A stretch of 64,000 nt of DNA from Pseudomonas vanderleydeniana (GCF_014268755.2 NZ_CP077093.1:5236501-5300500); one strand, 5' to 3'. Positions 28,633 through 41,102 are shown, numbered from the stretch's first letter. Numbers and translations: made by a program. The notes: generated from the sequence alone by a model not told the origin.

Positions 28633-31600
28633 TCAGGAAACCAGTTTTTCCAGATCGTCGAGGGATAGACGTTTGAGGGCCTCCAGCGATTTAGCCAATT
28701 CATCCTGAGCGGGTGACAAACCACCGCGCAGGGCCTCGATGCGCTCGCAGAAAGCCTGCAGCGTCTGCGCGGCGAACAATTCCTTGAGCGCGATCTTGTC
28801 GCCCAGGCGCTCGGTAATCCGCGTCACCACCAGGGTCGCCAGCAACGAATGACCGCCCAGCTGGAAGAAGTTGTCGCCCAGGCCCACCTGCTCGACCTCC
28901 AGCACTTCCTGCCAGAGGCTGGCGACCTCGCGCTGCAACTCCGTCTGCGGCGCCTGGTAGTGGCTCTGCAACGGATTGCCGCCCAGGGCGATCAGCGCCT
29001 TGCGATCGAGCTTGCCGTTGGGGGTCAGCGGCAAGGCGTCGATCAGGTGCAGATGGCTCGGCACCATGTGCGCCGGCAGTTGCCCGGCCAGCGCCGTACG
29101 CAAGCCATCGGCAAAGGCTCGCGCATCATCGTTGGCCTGCGTCGCCACGACATAGCCATGCAGATGCTTGCCCGCCGCCCCGTCCTGGGCCAACACCACG
29201 GCCTCGCGCACCGACGGCAGTTGCAGCAGGCGCGCCTCGACTTCGCTCAGTTCGATCCGGAAACCACGAATCTTCACCTGGTGGTCGGCCCGCCCGATGT
29301 ATTCGATCTGCTCCCGCTCGCCCTGGCGTACCAGGTCGCCAGTACGGTACAGGCGGTCGCCAGCAACCCCGAACGGGTTCGGCACGTAGCGCTCGGCAGT
29401 CAACCCCGGCCGCATCAGGTAACCACGGGAGACCCCGGAACCGGCCAGGTACAGCTCCCCCGCCACCCCTTCCGGCACCGGCAGCAACTGGGTATCGAGC
29501 AGGTAGGCGTCGGTGTTGTCCAGCGGCCGGCCGATATTCGCCGAGCCCTGGGCGGTGCGCAGGGTGAAGGTCGAGTAGGTGGTGTCCTCCGACGGACCAT
29601 AGAGGTCGTAGACCTGTTTGACCGTCGTGCTGGCATAGAGGGTATCCACCAGCGTCTGCTTCAGGGGTTCACCGGCCAGGTTGATGGTGCTCACCGACGC
29701 CGGGATCTGTCCGGCGCGCTGCAGGGCGGCAATCGCCGACGGTACGGTGTTGATCAACCTGACCCGCTCGCGCTGCGGCAGCTCGACCAGGGCCAGGGCG
29801 TTGTCCGCCAGCACCAGGTAGCCGCCAGCCGCGAGGGTGACGAAGATCTCCCAGACCGACAGATCGAAGCAGATCGAGGTCGAGGCCAGTACCCCGCGCA
29901 ACTGCTCGATACCATAGACGCCCAGGGACCACTGGATCAGCGCCGCCAGGTTGCCGTGACTGATCGCCACCCCCTTGGGCTTGCCAGTGGAACCGGAGGT
30001 GTAGATGACGTAGGCCAGGTTCTGCGGCAGGATCGAAACCGCTGGGGCCTGGGCCGGATAGGCCTGCAGCCAGTCCTCACCCTCCTCCACCAGCAACACT
30101 CGGGACGACAGGTCCCGTGGCAGGAACCGCAGCAGGCGCGACTCGCTCAACAGTACCGTCGCACGACTGTCCTCCAGCATATGCAGCAAGCGCTCCTGCG
30201 GATACTCGGGGTCCAGCGGCACGTAGGCGCCGCCGGCCTTGAGAATCGCCAGCAGGCTGACGATCATCCGCGGGGTGCGGCTCAGGCAGACGCCGACCCG
30301 CACTTCCGGCCCCACACCGAGCTCGCGCAGCTTGTGGGCCAGGCGATTGGCACTGCGGTCGAGGCTCGCATAGTCCACTTCGTGTTCGGCGAACAGGATC
30401 GCCGGGGACTGCGGCTGGGCCAGTACCTGGGCATTGAGGCGGGTGAGCACGTCACGCGGGTCAGTCGCCGTGTCTGTGCCCCTGCCCCAGTCCAGCGCCG
30501 CCTGGCGCGACGCGCCAACCCGCAGTTCCAGGTTGCCCAGCGCCTGTTGCGGCTCGGCCATGAAGGCCCGTAGCAGGTGCTCGAGCTCACGCCCCAGGCG
30601 CGCCACGGTCGGGGCATCGAAGCAGGCCCGGTCATAGCTCAGCCCCAGGCTCAGTTCGGCGCCCGTGACCGCCACCAGCGTCAGCGGGTAGTTGGTCTGT
30701 TCCTGGCGACGGATAGCGGTGAATTCGAGACCCGTTTCCGAAGCCTGGCCAAGAGCTTCGGCCATCGGGTAGTTCTCGAACACCAACAGGCTGTCGAACA
30801 GCCCGCCCGCACCAAGCCCGGCCCAGCGCTGGATATCGTACAGCGGGGTATGCTCGTGCTCGCGCAGCGCCAGGTTGAGGTCCTGCACCTGCTGCAACCA
30901 GGTCGCCACCGGCAACTGGGCAGAGGGTGCAGCGACCACCGGCAGGGTATTGATGAACAGGCCGATCTGCTGCTCCACCCCGGCCAGGTCGGTCGGTCGA
31001 CCCGCCACGGTGGCGCCAAAGGCCACGCAGTCCTGCCCGGTGTAGCGCTGCAGCATGACCAGCCAGGCGGCCTGCACCAGGGTGTTGAGGGTGACCTTGT
31101 GTTCGCGGGCGAAGCGGTTCAGGTCGGCGGTCAGGGCCGCGCCAAACCGGTGTTCGTGCTCGCCATGCCCGGCCGTCAGCCCCTGCCGGCAACCCACGGC
31201 ATTGGCCAGGCGGGTCGGCTCCTGCAGCTCGGCCAGGACGTTGGCCCAGAAAGCCTGGCTGGCCTGGGCGTCACGCTGGCCGAGCCATTCGATGTAGTCG
31301 CGATAGCGGCCAGCCCCCTGGGGGACGGCGGCACCGGCATAGCGCTGGAGCACTTCGCCGAACAGTTGCGACGTGCTCCAACCGTCCATCAGGATATGGT
31401 GGCTGGTGTGGATCAGGTGGTAATCGCTGGCCGTGGTACGTACCAGGATCAAGCGCAACAGCGGGGCCTGGCCCAACTCGAAACCTGCCGCCAGGTCGTC
31501 TCGTGCCAGTTGCTCGAGGGCTGCCGGCAGGTCGCTGCGTCCGCGCCAGTCATGCACCACCAGCGGGATCTGCACCTGGCGCCGAACGACCTGCAACGGT

Positions 31601-34600
31601 GCCGCCAGGTCCTGCGGCCAGACGAATACCGAGCGCAGGACCTCATGGCGGTCCAGGCCCTGCTGCCAGGCCGCGCGGAACCGCTCGACGTCCAGGTGGC
31701 GCACATCGGCCCGTAGCTGGTTGGTGTAGGCCGCGCCATCCGGCTCGTCGACCGCATGGAACAGGATGCCCTGCTGCATCGGCGACAGCGGGTAGATGTC
31801 CTCGATATCCGCCATGGCCACCGGCAGGCGCGCCAGCTGGGCCGAGGTCAGTGTCACCAGCGGGAAATCGGACGGCGTCACGCCCAATTGGCCGCCCTGG
31901 CTGCAGTGTTCGACCAGGCGGCCCAGTTCCTGCTCATAGGCGCGGGCCAGGGCCTCGATGGTCGCAGGCTGATAGCGCGCGCGACTGAACCCCCAGTCCA
32001 GTTCCAGTTCGCCGTCGAATACCTGGCCATTGAGGCTCAGCCAGTTGGCCGGGCGCTCTTCGGCCTGGTTGGCACCGCTGCTCTCGCCACTGGGCACGAA
32101 CAGTGCGCCCTCGGCCTGATCGAAGCTACCGTCGAACTGCCCGAGGTAGTTGAAGGTCACCCGCGCTTCAGGCAAGGCCTGCAACTGACGGGAGAAATCC
32201 GCATCCGCCAGGTAACGCAGGAGGCCATAGCCGATCCCCTTGTTCGGTACCGCCCGCAGTTGTTCCTTGACCGCACGGATCGAGGCGCCCAGGTCCGCCT
32301 GTGGAGTCAGGCGCACCGGGTACAGGCTGCTGAACCAGCCGACCGTGCGACTCAGGTCGAGGTCATCGAACAGATCCTCGCGACCGTGGCCCTCCAACTG
32401 GATCAGCACCGACGGCTGTCGGCTCCAGTCGCAGAGAACCCGGGCCAGGGCAGCCAGCAGCAGATCGTTGATCTGGCTACGGTAGGCGGCCGGGGCAACG
32501 CTGAGCAATTGCCGGGTCAACGCCTTGTTCAACCGCGAAGCGGCATGACCGACACCAGGCTGCGGATGTTCCAAATGCTCGTCAGGCAGTTGTGCACCGG
32601 ACTCGGCCAAGGTGCCCAACCAGTAACCGCGCTCGGTTGCCAGTGCCTCGCTGCATGCGTATGCCTGCAGGCGTTCGCCCCAGAGCTGGAATGCACTGCT
32701 CTTGGCCGGCAACTGCACGGTACGGCCGGCAACGATGGCGGTGTAGGCACTCTGCAGGTCCTCGAGCAGCACCCGCCAGGACACACCATCGACCACCAGG
32801 TGATGTACGACCAACAGCAGGCGCTGCTCACCCTCGGGCAACTGCACCAGCAATGCACGCAACAGCGGGCCGTCCTTGAGGTCCAGGCTGCGCTGAGCCT
32901 CATCGGCCAGGGCAGTGAGCCCGGCCGTGTCATCCAGTTCACGCAACCACAGCACGGCATTGTTGGCCGGCTGATAACGGGCCTGCCACTGCCCGCCCTG
33001 CTCGGAGAAGCCCAGGCGCAAGGCATCGTGATGCTCCAGCAGGCTGGCCAGCGCCATTTCCAGATGCTTGGGCTCCAGCACCTGCAGCGGCTTGAGCATG
33101 ACCGACTGGTTCCAGTGATGACGCTGGGGAACATCCATTTCGAAGAAGCGCGCCTGGATCGGCAGCAATGGCTGTTCTCCGCTGATCTGTCGCGGTGCCT
33201 CGACGGCCGCTTTCTTTTCGATCAGCTTGGCCACCGTCGCCAGCTGGGCGATGGTCTGTTTCTCGAACAACTGCTTGGGACTGAGCTTGATCCCCTGGCG
33301 CTTGGCCCGGGCGATGATCTGCAGGCTGAGGATCGAGTCGCCGCCCAGCTCGAAGAAGTTATCCGTGCTGCCGACCCGCTCCAGCTTGAGCACATCGGCC
33401 CAGATCGCCGCCAGCTTCTCCTCGATCTCGCCCACCGGCGCGGTGTATTGCTGCTTGACCAGGCCCGGCTTGGGCAAGGCCCGCTTGTCCAGCTTGCCGT
33501 TGGCGGTCAGCGGCAGTTGCTCCAGCAGCAGGATCTGCGCTGGAACCATGTAGTCGCTCAGAGAAGCCTGCAGGCGCTGGCGCAATTCCTCGACCTGCAA
33601 AACCTTGCCGGCGGCCGGCACGCAGTAGGCCACCAGTTGCAGGCGCGTGGCGTCGTCTTCCATCGACAACGCCAGGACCGCAGCCTGTGCGACCGAGTCG
33701 AAGCCCTGCATCAGCCGGGCGACTTCCGCCGGTTCGACGCGGTAGCCGCGGATCTTCACCTGGTCGTCGTTGCGCCCCATGAACTCCAGCAGGCCCTGGC
33801 GGTTGCTGCGCACCCGGTCACCGCTGCGGTAGGCCCGGCTGCCCGGCTCGCCATAAGGGTCCGGCAGGAAGCGCTCGGCCGTCAGCCCCGGTTGCCCCAG
33901 GTAACCCAGGGCGACACTGGCACCACCGATGTACAACTCTCCCGGCACCTGCACGGCAGCGATGTTCAACACATCGTCCAGCACCAGGGTCCGGGCACCT
34001 GGCAGCGGCTGGCCGATGGCAATGCCACGGTCGATGGCTGCGGCGGCGGACACTTCGTGGGTCAACACGCCAACGGTGGTTTCACTGGGACCGTAGTGGT
34101 TGATGAAACGGCAGCCCGGCTTCAGCTCGCGAACCTGGCGCACCAGCGCTGGCGAGCAGGCTTCGCCACCGACGATCAGTGCGTGTTCCGGTAGGACATC
34201 GGCCGCACGGGTCGCCTGCAACAGGGCCGAGAGGTGCCCGGGAACGATTTTCAGGATGCCGACTCGGTGCTCGCTCATGTACTGGGCAAAGCCGTCCGGG
34301 TCGAACCCCAGCGCCTCCGGCAACACATGCAGGGTGCGACCGCCGCACAGGGCGCCGAACAGCATGGTGTGCCCGAGGTCGGCGGCAATAGTCGAGACCA
34401 GAGCCATGCTGGCGCCTGGCGCCAGGTCCAGGCGCTGTGTCAGGCCCTGCACGTAACTGGCCAGGGCACCATGGCTGACCAGCACGCCCTTGGGTTGCCC
34501 GGTGGAGCCGGAGGTATGAATCACATAGGCCGCAGACTGGGCCGACAGCTCCAGTCGTGGTGCAGTGGCCGGCTGCTCGCGCCAGTCGGTCGGGTTGAAT

Positions 34601-36465
34601 GCCTGGGCGGCGCAGCCGGACGGCACCAGGCCATCCAGTCGTGTATCGTCCTCACTGCCCAGCAACAGTCGCGCACCGGCCCGTTCGAGCATCTGCCGCA
34701 GGCGCTCATCCGGGGCCTTGGTATCGAGCGGCATGTACACCGCACCCGCCTTGAGAATCGCCAGCAGGCTGGTCAGCCAATCCAGTGAACGCTCCATCAG
34801 CACCGCGACCGGCTCACCGATGCCCACGCCCCGCATGCGCAGGTGATGGGCCAGGCGGTTGGCAGCCTGGTCCAGTTCGGCGAAGCTCAGGGTTTGCCCA
34901 AGGCAACGCGCGGCCAGCGCTTCGGGCTGGCGACGAACCTGGGCATCCCAGTGTTGCAACACCAGCGGCGCGCTCTCCAGGCTGACTGCCGGCAGTGCTG
35001 GCAGCGCTCGGTTCAGGCTGAACAGCGGAGCCTGCGGGGCCTGCAGCAATGCATCGAACAGCTCGAGCAATGCCGGGACAAAGCCCTCGACCGTTGCGTG
35101 TTGGTAGAGGTCGCTGGCATAGGTCAGCTCGCCATGGATCAACGTGCCGTCGTCGGTGATGTCCAGGGCCAGGTCGAAGTGCGTACCGTCCTTGTGCAGC
35201 GGGTACTCGGCCACGCTCAGGCCCGGCAACTGCATCGAGCGCTGCTTCTGCATGCCGACGTTCTGGTTGAACTTGGCCTGGAACAGCGGGTTGTGGTCCA
35301 GGTTGCGCTCGGGCGCCAGGGCGTCCACCAGTTGTTCGAACGGCAACTCCTGGTGTGCCTGGGCGCCGAAACTGCTTTCGCGCAGATGGCCCAGCAGGTC
35401 GAGGAAACTCTGGCGCTCGTCGACTTCGCAACGCAGTACCTGGGTGTTGACGAAAAAGCCGATCAGGCCTTCGACTTCCGGGCGGCCGCGGTTGGCATTC
35501 GGCACGCCGACCCGGATGTCACGCAGGCCGGACTGGCGCGAAAGAAACAGCGAGTAGCCGCCCAGCACGAGCATGAACAGGCTGATGCCCTGGCTGCGGG
35601 CAAAGGCCGCCAATTGACGCGAGCGTTCGGCACCGAAGTCGAACTTCAGGGTCCGCCCTTCGAAACTCTGCACGGGCGGCCGCGGGAAATCGGCGGCGAC
35701 GTCCAGCAGCGGCTGCTCCTCGCCCAGTTGCCGGCGCCAGTAGTCCAGCTGCCGTTCCCCCTCGCCGGCCTCCAGCCAACTGCGTTGCCAGATCGCATAG
35801 TCGGCGTACTGCAGCGGCAGGTCGGCCAGGCCCGGTTCGCGCCCCTGGCTGAACGCCTGGTAGGCCTGGACGAACTCCCTGACCATCACATCCATCGACC
35901 AGCCGTCGGAAACGATATGGTGCATGCTCACCACCAACACCCATTCGTCCGCAGCCAGGTGGATCAGGCTGGCCCTCAGCAGCGGCCCGTTGAGCAGGTC
36001 GAAGGGTTGCGCAGTGATCGCCCCCACCCGCTCGGCCAGCTCGGTCTCACGCGTCTCGTTGGCGCAACCCGACAGGTCCAGCCGGGTCAGCGGCACCGCC
36101 AGGTGCCCGAGGATCTGTTGGCAGGGTTGCTCGCCATCGATCAGGAACACCGTGCGCAGGACTTCATGGCGCTCGACGATATGCTCGAAGGCACGCTGCA
36201 ACGCCGACTCGTCGAGCTGGCCGTGCAGGCGCAGGCCCGCCGCCATGTTGTAGGCGGCACTGGTGGGGTCGAGCTGCCAGAGGAACAGCAGGCGCTGCTG
36301 GGCATAGGACAGGGGAATCCGCGCCACATCATGGCGGCTGACCGGCATCGGCAACAGGCTGAAGTCCTTGCCCTCCTCGCTCAGCTTCGCCAGGAACTGC
36401 CGACGCTGCTCCAGCGGCAGGCCGATGAATCTTTTGGCGATACGTACCGCAGGGTTGCCACTCAT
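28633..36465 (-). CDS. Pyoverdine peptide synthetase, two modules with epimerisation (predicted D-Asp/OHAsp-Ala)
   Basis: A 2610-residue NRPS with domains C-A-T-E-C-A-T. C motif HHIVSDGWS near residue 183; A core [11 protein letters not shown] near 653, with His instead of the usual Tyr or Phe; T motif GGDSIL near 1038; E motif [10 protein letters not shown] near 1222; second C motif HHILMDGWS near 1690; A core [11 protein letters not shown] near 2160; T near 2537. The first A domain reads DLTKIGHVGK (Asp pattern), the second DLWNNALTYK (close to the Ala pattern DLFNNALTYK). No extra interface domain is present beside the Asp module, so hydroxylation should be done in trans by the separate hydroxylase. 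Its start overlaps the previous stop codon by 4 bases (ATGA type). The T-E boundary (about 33210-33400) is almost identical in DNA to that of the gene at 14099-22036. Confidence 0.92.
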   Translation of the reverse strand: MSGNPAVRIAKRFIGLPLEQRRQFLAKLSEEGKDFSLLPMPVSRHDVARIPLSYAQQRLLFLWQLDPTSAAYNMAAGLRLHGQLDESALQRAFEHIVERHEVLRTVFLIDGEQPCQQILGHLAVPLTRLDLSGCANETRETELAERVGAITAQPFDLLNGPLLRASLIHLAADEWVLVVSMHHIVSDGWSMDVMVREFVQAYQAFSQGREPGLADLPLQYADYAIWQRSWLEAGEGERQLDYWRRQLGEEQPLLDVAADFPRPPVQSFEGRTLKFDFGAERSRQLAAFARSQGISLFMLVLGGYSLFLSRQSGLRDIRVGVPNANRGRPEVEGLIGFFVNTQVLRCEVDERQSFLDLLGHLRESSFGAQAHQELPFEQLVDALAPERNLDHNPLFQAKFNQNVGMQKQRSMQLPGLSVAEYPLHKDGTHFDLALDITDDGTLIHGELTYASDLYQHATVEGFVPALLELFDALLQAPQAPLFSLNRALPALPAVSLESAPLVLQHWDAQVRRQPEALAARCLGQTLSFAELDQAANRLAHHLRMRGVGIGEPVAVLMERSLDWLTSLLAILKAGAVYMPLDTKAPDERLRQMLERAGARLLLGSEDDTRLDGLVPSGCAAQAFNPTDWREQPATAPRLELSAQSAAYVIHTSGSTGQPKGVLVSHGALASYVQGLTQRLDLAPGASMALVSTIAADLGHTMLFGALCGGRTLHVLPEALGFDPDGFAQYMSEHRVGILKIVPGHLSALLQATRAADVLPEHALIVGGEACSPALVRQVRELKPGCRFINHYGPSETTVGVLTHEVSAAAAIDRGIAIGQPLPGARTLVLDDVLNIAAVQVPGELYIGGASVALGYLGQPGLTAERFLPDPYGEPGSRAYRSGDRVRSNRQGLLEFMGRNDDQVKIRGYRVEPAEVARLMQGFDSVAQAAVLALSMEDDATRLQLVAYCVPAAGKVLQVEELRQRLQASLSDYMVPAQILLLEQLPLTANGKLDKRALPKPGLVKQQYTAPVGEIEEKLAAIWADVLKLERVGSTDNFFELGGDSILSLQIIARAKRQGIKLSPKQLFEKQTIAQLATVAKLIEKKAAVEAPRQISGEQPLLPIQARFFEMDVPQRHHWNQSVMLKPLQVLEPKHLEMALASLLEHHDALRLGFSEQGGQWQARYQPANNAVLWLRELDDTAGLTALADEAQRSLDLKDGPLLRALLVQLPEGEQRLLLVVHHLVVDGVSWRVLLEDLQSAYTAIVAGRTVQLPAKSSAFQLWGERLQAYACSEALATERGYWLGTLAESGAQLPDEHLEHPQPGVGHAASRLNKALTRQLLSVAPAAYRSQINDLLLAALARVLCDWSRQPSVLIQLEGHGREDLFDDLDLSRTVGWFSSLYPVRLTPQADLGASIRAVKEQLRAVPNKGIGYGLLRYLADADFSRQLQALPEARVTFNYLGQFDGSFDQAEGALFVPSGESSGANQAEERPANWLSLNGQVFDGELELDWGFSRARYQPATIEALARAYEQELGRLVEHCSQGGQLGVTPSDFPLVTLTSAQLARLPVAMADIEDIYPLSPMQQGILFHAVDEPDGAAYTNQLRADVRHLDVERFRAAWQQGLDRHEVLRSVFVWPQDLAAPLQVVRRQVQIPLVVHDWRGRSDLPAALEQLARDDLAAGFELGQAPLLRLILVRTTASDYHLIHTSHHILMDGWSTSQLFGEVLQRYAGAAVPQGAGRYRDYIEWLGQRDAQASQAFWANVLAELQEPTRLANAVGCRQGLTAGHGEHEHRFGAALTADLNRFAREHKVTLNTLVQAAWLVMLQRYTGQDCVAFGATVAGRPTDLAGVEQQIGLFINTLPVVAAPSAQLPVATWLQQVQDLNLALREHEHTPLYDIQRWAGLGAGGLFDSLLVFENYPMAEALGQASETGLEFTAIRRQEQTNYPLTLVAVTGAELSLGLSYDRACFDAPTVARLGRELEHLLRAFMAEPQQALGNLELRVGASRQAALDWGRGTDTATDPRDVLTRLNAQVLAQPQSPAILFAEHEVDYASLDRSANRLAHKLRELGVGPEVRVGVCLSRTPRMIVSLLAILKAGGAYVPLDPEYPQERLLHMLEDSRATVLLSESRLLRFLPRDLSSRVLLVEEGEDWLQAYPAQAPAVSILPQNLAYVIYTSGSTGKPKGVAISHGNLAALIQWSLGVYGIEQLRGVLASTSICFDLSVWEIFVTLAAGGYLVLADNALALVELPQRERVRLINTVPSAIAALQRAGQIPASVSTINLAGEPLKQTLVDTLYASTTVKQVYDLYGPSEDTTYSTFTLRTAQGSANIGRPLDNTDAYLLDTQLLPVPEGVAGELYLAGSGVSRGYLMRPGLTAERYVPNPFGVAGDRLYRTGDLVRQGEREQIEYIGRADHQVKIRGFRIELSEVEARLLQLPSVREAVVLAQDGAAGKHLHGYVVATQANDDARAFADGLRTALAGQLPAHMVPSHLHLIDALPLTPNGKLDRKALIALGGNPLQSHYQAPQTELQREVASLWQEVLEVEQVGLGDNFFQLGGHSLLATLVVTRITERLGDKIALKELFAAQTLQAFCERIEALRGGLSPAQDELAKSLEALKRLSLDDLEKLVS

Positions 36466-39400
36466 GCTCCAAACTCCTCCAACGAACTCATGAACTGTTC
36501 CATGTCGGCCCAGTCGTTATCTGCAGCGCCCTGCCCCAGCGTCGCCAGCTCGGCGGCCAGTTCGCTCAGCAGCGGTTTTTCGAACAGGCTGCGCAGCGGC
36601 AGGCTGACCTCCAGGCGCGTCTTGACCCGGGCGATCACCTGGGCCGCGAGCAACGAATGCCCACCCAACTCGAAGAAGTGGTCGTCGAGCCCGACCCTCG
36701 GCACCTGCAGCACCTCTTCCCAGATCCCCGCCAGGCAGCGCTCGGTGTCGGTCTGGGGCTCGCGGTAGCTGGCCTGCAACTGGCTCGGATCGGGAACCGG
36801 CAGGGCCTTGCGGTCCAGCTTGCCGCTGGGGGTCAGCGGCAGGCGTGGCAATACCAGCAGGTGCGAGGGGATCATGTAGTCCGGCAGCCGGCCCTGCAGG
36901 GACGCCTTGACCGCAAGTCGCCAGACGCTCTGCTGCGCAGGCTCCAGGACCTGGTCGGCCACCAGGTAGCCGACCAGTTGCGTGCCACCGGCCAGGGGCA
37001 GCGCCAGGACCGCCGCCTCACGCACACCGGGACACTGCAGCAGGCGCGACTCGACCTCACCCAGTTCGATGCGAAAACCGCGGACCTTGACCTGATGGTC
37101 GACCCGGCCGATGTACTCCACCGCGCCATCCTCACGCAGGCGCGCACGGTCACCGGTGCGGTAGAGCCGCTCCCCCGGGGTGAAGGGATCGGCGATGAAG
37201 CGCTCGGCAGTGAGGGCCGACTGGCCCTGGTAACCACGGGCCAGGCCCGGGCCACCGATGTACAACTCGCCGATGGCACCTTGAGGCAGTAGTTCAAGAT
37301 CGCCATCGAGCACCAGCAGGCGCCGCCGAGCCAGGCCGAAACCGATAGGCACACCGCGCCAGGACACCGTTTCGGCCGACAGCCCGGTGCAGTCGTAGGT
37401 GCTGGAGACCACGGTCGCCTCGGTCGGGCCATAGGTATTGACCAGGCGCACGCCACCCAACCCGGCCTGCTGCCACAGGCGCAGACCGTCGACAGCCATG
37501 GCCTCGCCACCGATATGGATCTGGCGCAGGGCGCCATAGCCGGCGGGTGGACGGGCCGCCCAGTCCTGTACCAGCAGGTGCCAATAGGCCGCCGGCAGGT
37601 CGGCCAGGGTGATGCCATGACGCAGGATCGCTTCGTGCAGCGTGGCGCTGTCCCACAGCCGCTCGTCACGCAGCACCACGCAGGCTCCCAGGCTCAGCGG
37701 CGGGAAGAACTGCTCGACAAAGCCGTCGAAGCTGCTGGTGGCGAACTGCAGAACCCGGTCGCTCGCCAGCAACCCACTGTACTCCGTGGCCCGGGCGACG
37801 AACTCCGTCAGCGCCTGGTGACTGATACCGACGCCCTTGGGCCGGCCAGTGGAGCCTGAGGTATAGATGACATAGGCCAGCGACTGCGGGGCCGGCGCCA
37901 GTTCCAGGTCGGCCTGGGCATAACCGCCGTCGTTGATACGGTCCAGGCACAAGGCCTCGACATCATCCAGCGGCGGCAGGCCGTCCAGCCACTGGCTGTG
38001 GGTCAGCAGCAGTTTCAGACCACTGTCCTGCAGCACATGGGCCAGGCGCGCCGGCGGCATTTGCGGGTCCAGCGGCACATAGGCACCGCCCGCCTTGAGC
38101 ACCGCCAGGATGGCCACGGCCAGATCCAGCGTGCGCCCGATCGCCAACCCCACCAGCACCTCCGGACCCACCCCGTGCCCACGCAGCAGATGCGCCAGGC
38201 GATTGGCCCGGCGATTGAGTTCGGCATAGCTCAGGCTCGGCGCCTGGGCCGCATCGGCCAGAACCAGCGCGGTCGCCTCGGGACTGCGACGGGCCTGGGC
38301 CTCGAACAGTTGCACCATCGACAACGGACTGTCCGCAGGCGCCACGCTCTCGTCACCGTTGCCCAACAGGCCAGTGACTTCCGCTGCCGCCAGCATCGGT
38401 AACTGGCCGATCGGTCGCTGCGGGTCCTGGCACACGGCAACCAGCAGGTTGCGCCAGTGCCCGGCCAGGCGCTCGATGGTCGCCCCGTCGAAAATATCGG
38501 TGGCATAAGTGAAGGCCGCGAACAGCTGCTCGCCTTCCTCGCGGGTTTCCAACATCAGGTCGCTGGCGGCCGCGTGCTGGCGGGCCGCTCCAATACCCTG
38601 CTCGTCGTCCAGGTGGGCGACCCGCAACCCGCTCGCCAGTTGCCGGCCCTGCACGTCGGTAACCAGCGGCTGGTGATTGAACATCACCTGGAACAGCGGG
38701 TTGTGGCTCTGGCTGCGGGCCGGCTGCAGGGCTTCGATCAGGGCGTCGAACGGCAGCTCCTGATGCGCCTGCGCGCCCGAGGAGGCTTGGCGCAGGCTCT
38801 CCAGCAACTCGACGAACGGAGTCTGGCCGCGGACATCACTGCGCAGTACCTGGGTATTGACGAAAAAGCCGATCAGGCCTTCGGTCTCGCTGCGGGTGCG
38901 GTTGGCGATCAGGCCGCCCACGCGGATATCGCTCTGGCCACTGTAGCGATGCAGCAGGCTCTTGAACGACGCCAGCAGCACCACGAACAGCGACACGCCC
39001 TGACGCTGGGCCAGGCTCTTGAGTCGCTGGCGCAGCTCGCGGTCGACCTGCACCTCCAGGCGTGCGCCACGATGACTGGCCTGGGCAGGATGCGGCCGGT
39101 CGGTGGGCAGTTCGAGAACCGGATGCTCTTCTCCCAGGTGCTCACGCCAGTAGGCCAGTTGCCGCGCCTGCTCTCCGGCTTCGAGCCAACTGCGCTGCCA
39201 CAGTGCGTAGTCGCGATAATGCACGGCCAGTGCCGGCAGCTCGGCCGTGGTACCGGCCACGCAAGCGTCGTAACAGCGACTGAACTCCTCGATCAGGATG
39301 TTCATCGACCAACCGTCGGCAATGATGTGGTGCAGCGTCAGCAGCAGCACGTGTTCCTGTTCGTCCAGGCGCAACAGGCGAATGCTCAGCAGCGGCCCCT

Positions 39401-39875
39401 GCTGCAGGTCGAACGCCTGCCCGGCTTCCTCGGCCATGATCTGCCGTGCGCGAGCCCGCCGCCGTGGTTCGTCCAGGGCCCGCAGGTCGTCTACCCGCAC
39501 CGCGGCGGCTGTCGCCGGGGCGACGCGCTGGAACGCCCGCTCACCGTCCTGGCCAAAGGTCGTGCGCAGGCATTCATGCCGGGCCACCAGGGCACTGAAG
39601 GCCTGCTCGAGCGCCGCCAGGTCCAGCGGCCCATCCAGGCGCACCGCCATTGGCAGGTTGTAGGCCGCACTGTGGGGATCGAGCTGCCAGAGAAACCACA
39701 TGCGCTGTTGTGCGTAGGACAGGCCGTCCCGCTCGGCGACGCCCTCGCAGGCGGCGATGGGCAGCAGCGAGAAATCGACGCCCTCCCGGTCCATGGCAGC
39801 CAGGAAGATACGGCGCTTGTCCTGGGGCAGCTCGATGAAACGGCGAGCGAGTTTCTGTGCGTCTTGGGGCTTCAT
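36462..39875 (-). CDS. Single-module pyoverdine peptide synthetase, first gene of the NRPS operon (predicted Lys)
   Basis: A 1137-residue one-module NRPS (C-A-T). C motif HHIIADGWS near residue 185, A core [11 protein letters not shown] near 675, carrier motif GGHSLL near 1072. Its specificity residues read DGEDHGTVVK; Glu and Asp at positions 239 and 278 fit a basic substrate, and Lys is the best guess because several pyoverdines with OHAsp start with Lys. I place the start at the ATG at 39873-39875 ([13 protein letters not shown]), which has AAGGA upstream and matches the N-terminal helices of two sister genes. A longer reading to 39932 would run into the promoter motif. It should accept the chromophore precursor from PvdL, since its N-terminus is of the class that faces acidic tails such as that of PvdL. 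Confidence 0.9.
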   Translation of the reverse strand: MKPQDAQKLARRFIELPQDKRRIFLAAMDREGVDFSLLPIAACEGVAERDGLSYAQQRMWFLWQLDPHSAAYNLPMAVRLDGPLDLAALEQAFSALVARHECLRTTFGQDGERAFQRVAPATAAAVRVDDLRALDEPRRRARARQIMAEEAGQAFDLQQGPLLSIRLLRLDEQEHVLLLTLHHIIADGWSMNILIEEFSRCYDACVAGTTAELPALAVHYRDYALWQRSWLEAGEQARQLAYWREHLGEEHPVLELPTDRPHPAQASHRGARLEVQVDRELRQRLKSLAQRQGVSLFVVLLASFKSLLHRYSGQSDIRVGGLIANRTRSETEGLIGFFVNTQVLRSDVRGQTPFVELLESLRQASSGAQAHQELPFDALIEALQPARSQSHNPLFQVMFNHQPLVTDVQGRQLASGLRVAHLDDEQGIGAARQHAAASDLMLETREEGEQLFAAFTYATDIFDGATIERLAGHWRNLLVAVCQDPQRPIGQLPMLAAAEVTGLLGNGDESVAPADSPLSMVQLFEAQARRSPEATALVLADAAQAPSLSYAELNRRANRLAHLLRGHGVGPEVLVGLAIGRTLDLAVAILAVLKAGGAYVPLDPQMPPARLAHVLQDSGLKLLLTHSQWLDGLPPLDDVEALCLDRINDGGYAQADLELAPAPQSLAYVIYTSGSTGRPKGVGISHQALTEFVARATEYSGLLASDRVLQFATSSFDGFVEQFFPPLSLGACVVLRDERLWDSATLHEAILRHGITLADLPAAYWHLLVQDWAARPPAGYGALRQIHIGGEAMAVDGLRLWQQAGLGGVRLVNTYGPTEATVVSSTYDCTGLSAETVSWRGVPIGFGLARRRLLVLDGDLELLPQGAIGELYIGGPGLARGYQGQSALTAERFIADPFTPGERLYRTGDRARLREDGAVEYIGRVDHQVKVRGFRIELGEVESRLLQCPGVREAAVLALPLAGGTQLVGYLVADQVLEPAQQSVWRLAVKASLQGRLPDYMIPSHLLVLPRLPLTPSGKLDRKALPVPDPSQLQASYREPQTDTERCLAGIWEEVLQVPRVGLDDHFFELGGHSLLAAQVIARVKTRLEVSLPLRSLFEKPLLSELAAELATLGQGAADNDWADMEQFMSSLEEFGA

Positions 39876-39934
39876 GTGAGAGGGTCCTTGCTGATCGGCG
39901 GCACGGCCGGTGGGGCCTGGTCGTATCAACAAGG

Positions 39935-39958
39935 ACGAACCGCCAACCCGAGGATTTA
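39935..39958 (-). promoter_or_regulatory. IS box of the five-gene NRPS operon
   Basis: On the minus strand TAAAT (39958-39954), a 16-bp spacer and CGT (39937-39935) lie 59 bases upstream of the first NRPS start. It fits the PvdS promoter pattern exactly and is the only such site found for the whole 36-kb operon. Confidence 0.9.
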
Positions 39959-40042
39959 GCGTGCCGACAGGCGGTTTCTCGGGTATGGCGAAGCAGAGCG
40001 GTAAAAATCTGCGGATCGGCGTGGCAATTGCGACGAGTGACG

Positions 40043-41026
40043 TCAGTCGGCGGGCTGCGAATAGCCCTCAGCCATCGCCACCACCACCTTGCGCTTGCCG
40101 GTAAACGGCGAACGGGCGTGGGCGGCGAGCATGTTGTCGAGCATCAGCACATCGTTTTCCTGCCAGGGGAAACTGATGGTGCATTCGTCCAGCACGCCAC
40201 GCACCTCGTCGAGCAGGTCGACCTCGATGGCCGAGCCGTCGCCGTAGTAGACGTTGCGCGGCAGGTCTTCCTCGTCCACCACCTCGAGCAGCGCTTCGCG
40301 CACCTCCGGTTGCAGGTTGGAAACGTGGAACAGGTGCGCCTGGTTGAACCAGACCATTTCCCGGGTCACCGGGTGATGCGCCACCACCTGGCAACGCTGG
40401 CGGGTACGCAACTCGCCATCATCCTTCCATTCGCACTCGATGGCATGGGCCCGGCAGTAGGCCTCGACCTGCGCTTCATCCTCGGTATTGAAAACCTGGC
40501 TCCAGTCCACGTCCAGGCCGTTGCCGAAGTTGCGCACGTACATCAGGCCCTTGCTGACCAGCCGCTCGCGGATACGCGCCGGTATCCGGCGATAGACCTC
40601 GCGGCTGTCGCAGATCGGCGTCTCGCCACCGGTCTGGGCCGCGATCACGCTGTAGAACCAGATCTTCATCGGCCACTCAAGGGTGTAGGCCTGCTCGTTG
40701 TGCAGCGGAATGCTCTGGTGCGCCGGGTATTCGGTGGAGGTGTACACCCCCTTGGTCACGTTGCTGCGTGGAGTCGAACCGAACTCGTAGTTGAGCAGCG
40801 GATGCCCGAACGCCGCGGCGAACTCACGGAAAGCCTCGGGACCGCCCACATCGAAACCGCGCAACAGGACACCGCCGGCCCGGTACAGGTGCTGGTCGAT
40901 CAGGACCTTGCACTCGGCAAACGCCTCGCGCAGGTCAAGCCCGGGCTCAGGCGCCTGGATCAGCATGGGCAAGGTGCCCGAACCGGTCAGCAGCGGCCGG
41001 ATATCCAAACTCAACGCATTGTTCAT
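40043..41026 (-). CDS. SyrP/TauD-family aspartyl beta-hydroxylase (Fe(II)/2-oxoglutarate dioxygenase)
   Basis: A 327-residue non-haem iron dioxygenase of the clavaminate synthase/TauD superfamily. The facial triad is visible: H109 and E111 in PLHNEQ and H303 in AAHARSPF, followed by a basic residue cluster (GKRK) that would bind 2-oxoglutarate. Relatives such as SyrP hydroxylate Asp while it is tethered to an NRPS carrier domain. Two synthetases in the adjacent operon have Asp-type A domains, so one enzyme probably serves both, giving beta-hydroxyaspartate as iron ligand. The start chosen is the ATG at 41024-41026 (MNNALSLDIRPLL), with GGGAGAAG upstream; a longer reading to 41209 lacks conservation-like sequence and would cross the promoter. 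It has its own IS box. Confidence 0.88.
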   Translation of the reverse strand: MNNALSLDIRPLLTGSGTLPMLIQAPEPGLDLREAFAECKVLIDQHLYRAGGVLLRGFDVGGPEAFREFAAAFGHPLLNYEFGSTPRSNVTKGVYTSTEYPAHQSIPLHNEQAYTLEWPMKIWFYSVIAAQTGGETPICDSREVYRRIPARIRERLVSKGLMYVRNFGNGLDVDWSQVFNTEDEAQVEAYCRAHAIECEWKDDGELRTRQRCQVVAHHPVTREMVWFNQAHLFHVSNLQPEVREALLEVVDEEDLPRNVYYGDGSAIEVDLLDEVRGVLDECTISFPWQENDVLMLDNMLAAHARSPFTGKRKVVVAMAEGYSQPAD

Positions 41027-41102
41027 GACGACTCTTCTCCCTTGATCCTCGGCCGCCGCCCCAACGCCCGAACGTGGGACACAGCGGGTTTCACAGGAGG
41101 GA

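Noticed and set aside
36462..39932. Longer start for the first NRPS gene at 39932
   Set aside because: It would nearly reach the IS box and has no ribosome site, while the ATG at 39875 has AAGGA and the conserved N-terminal helix.
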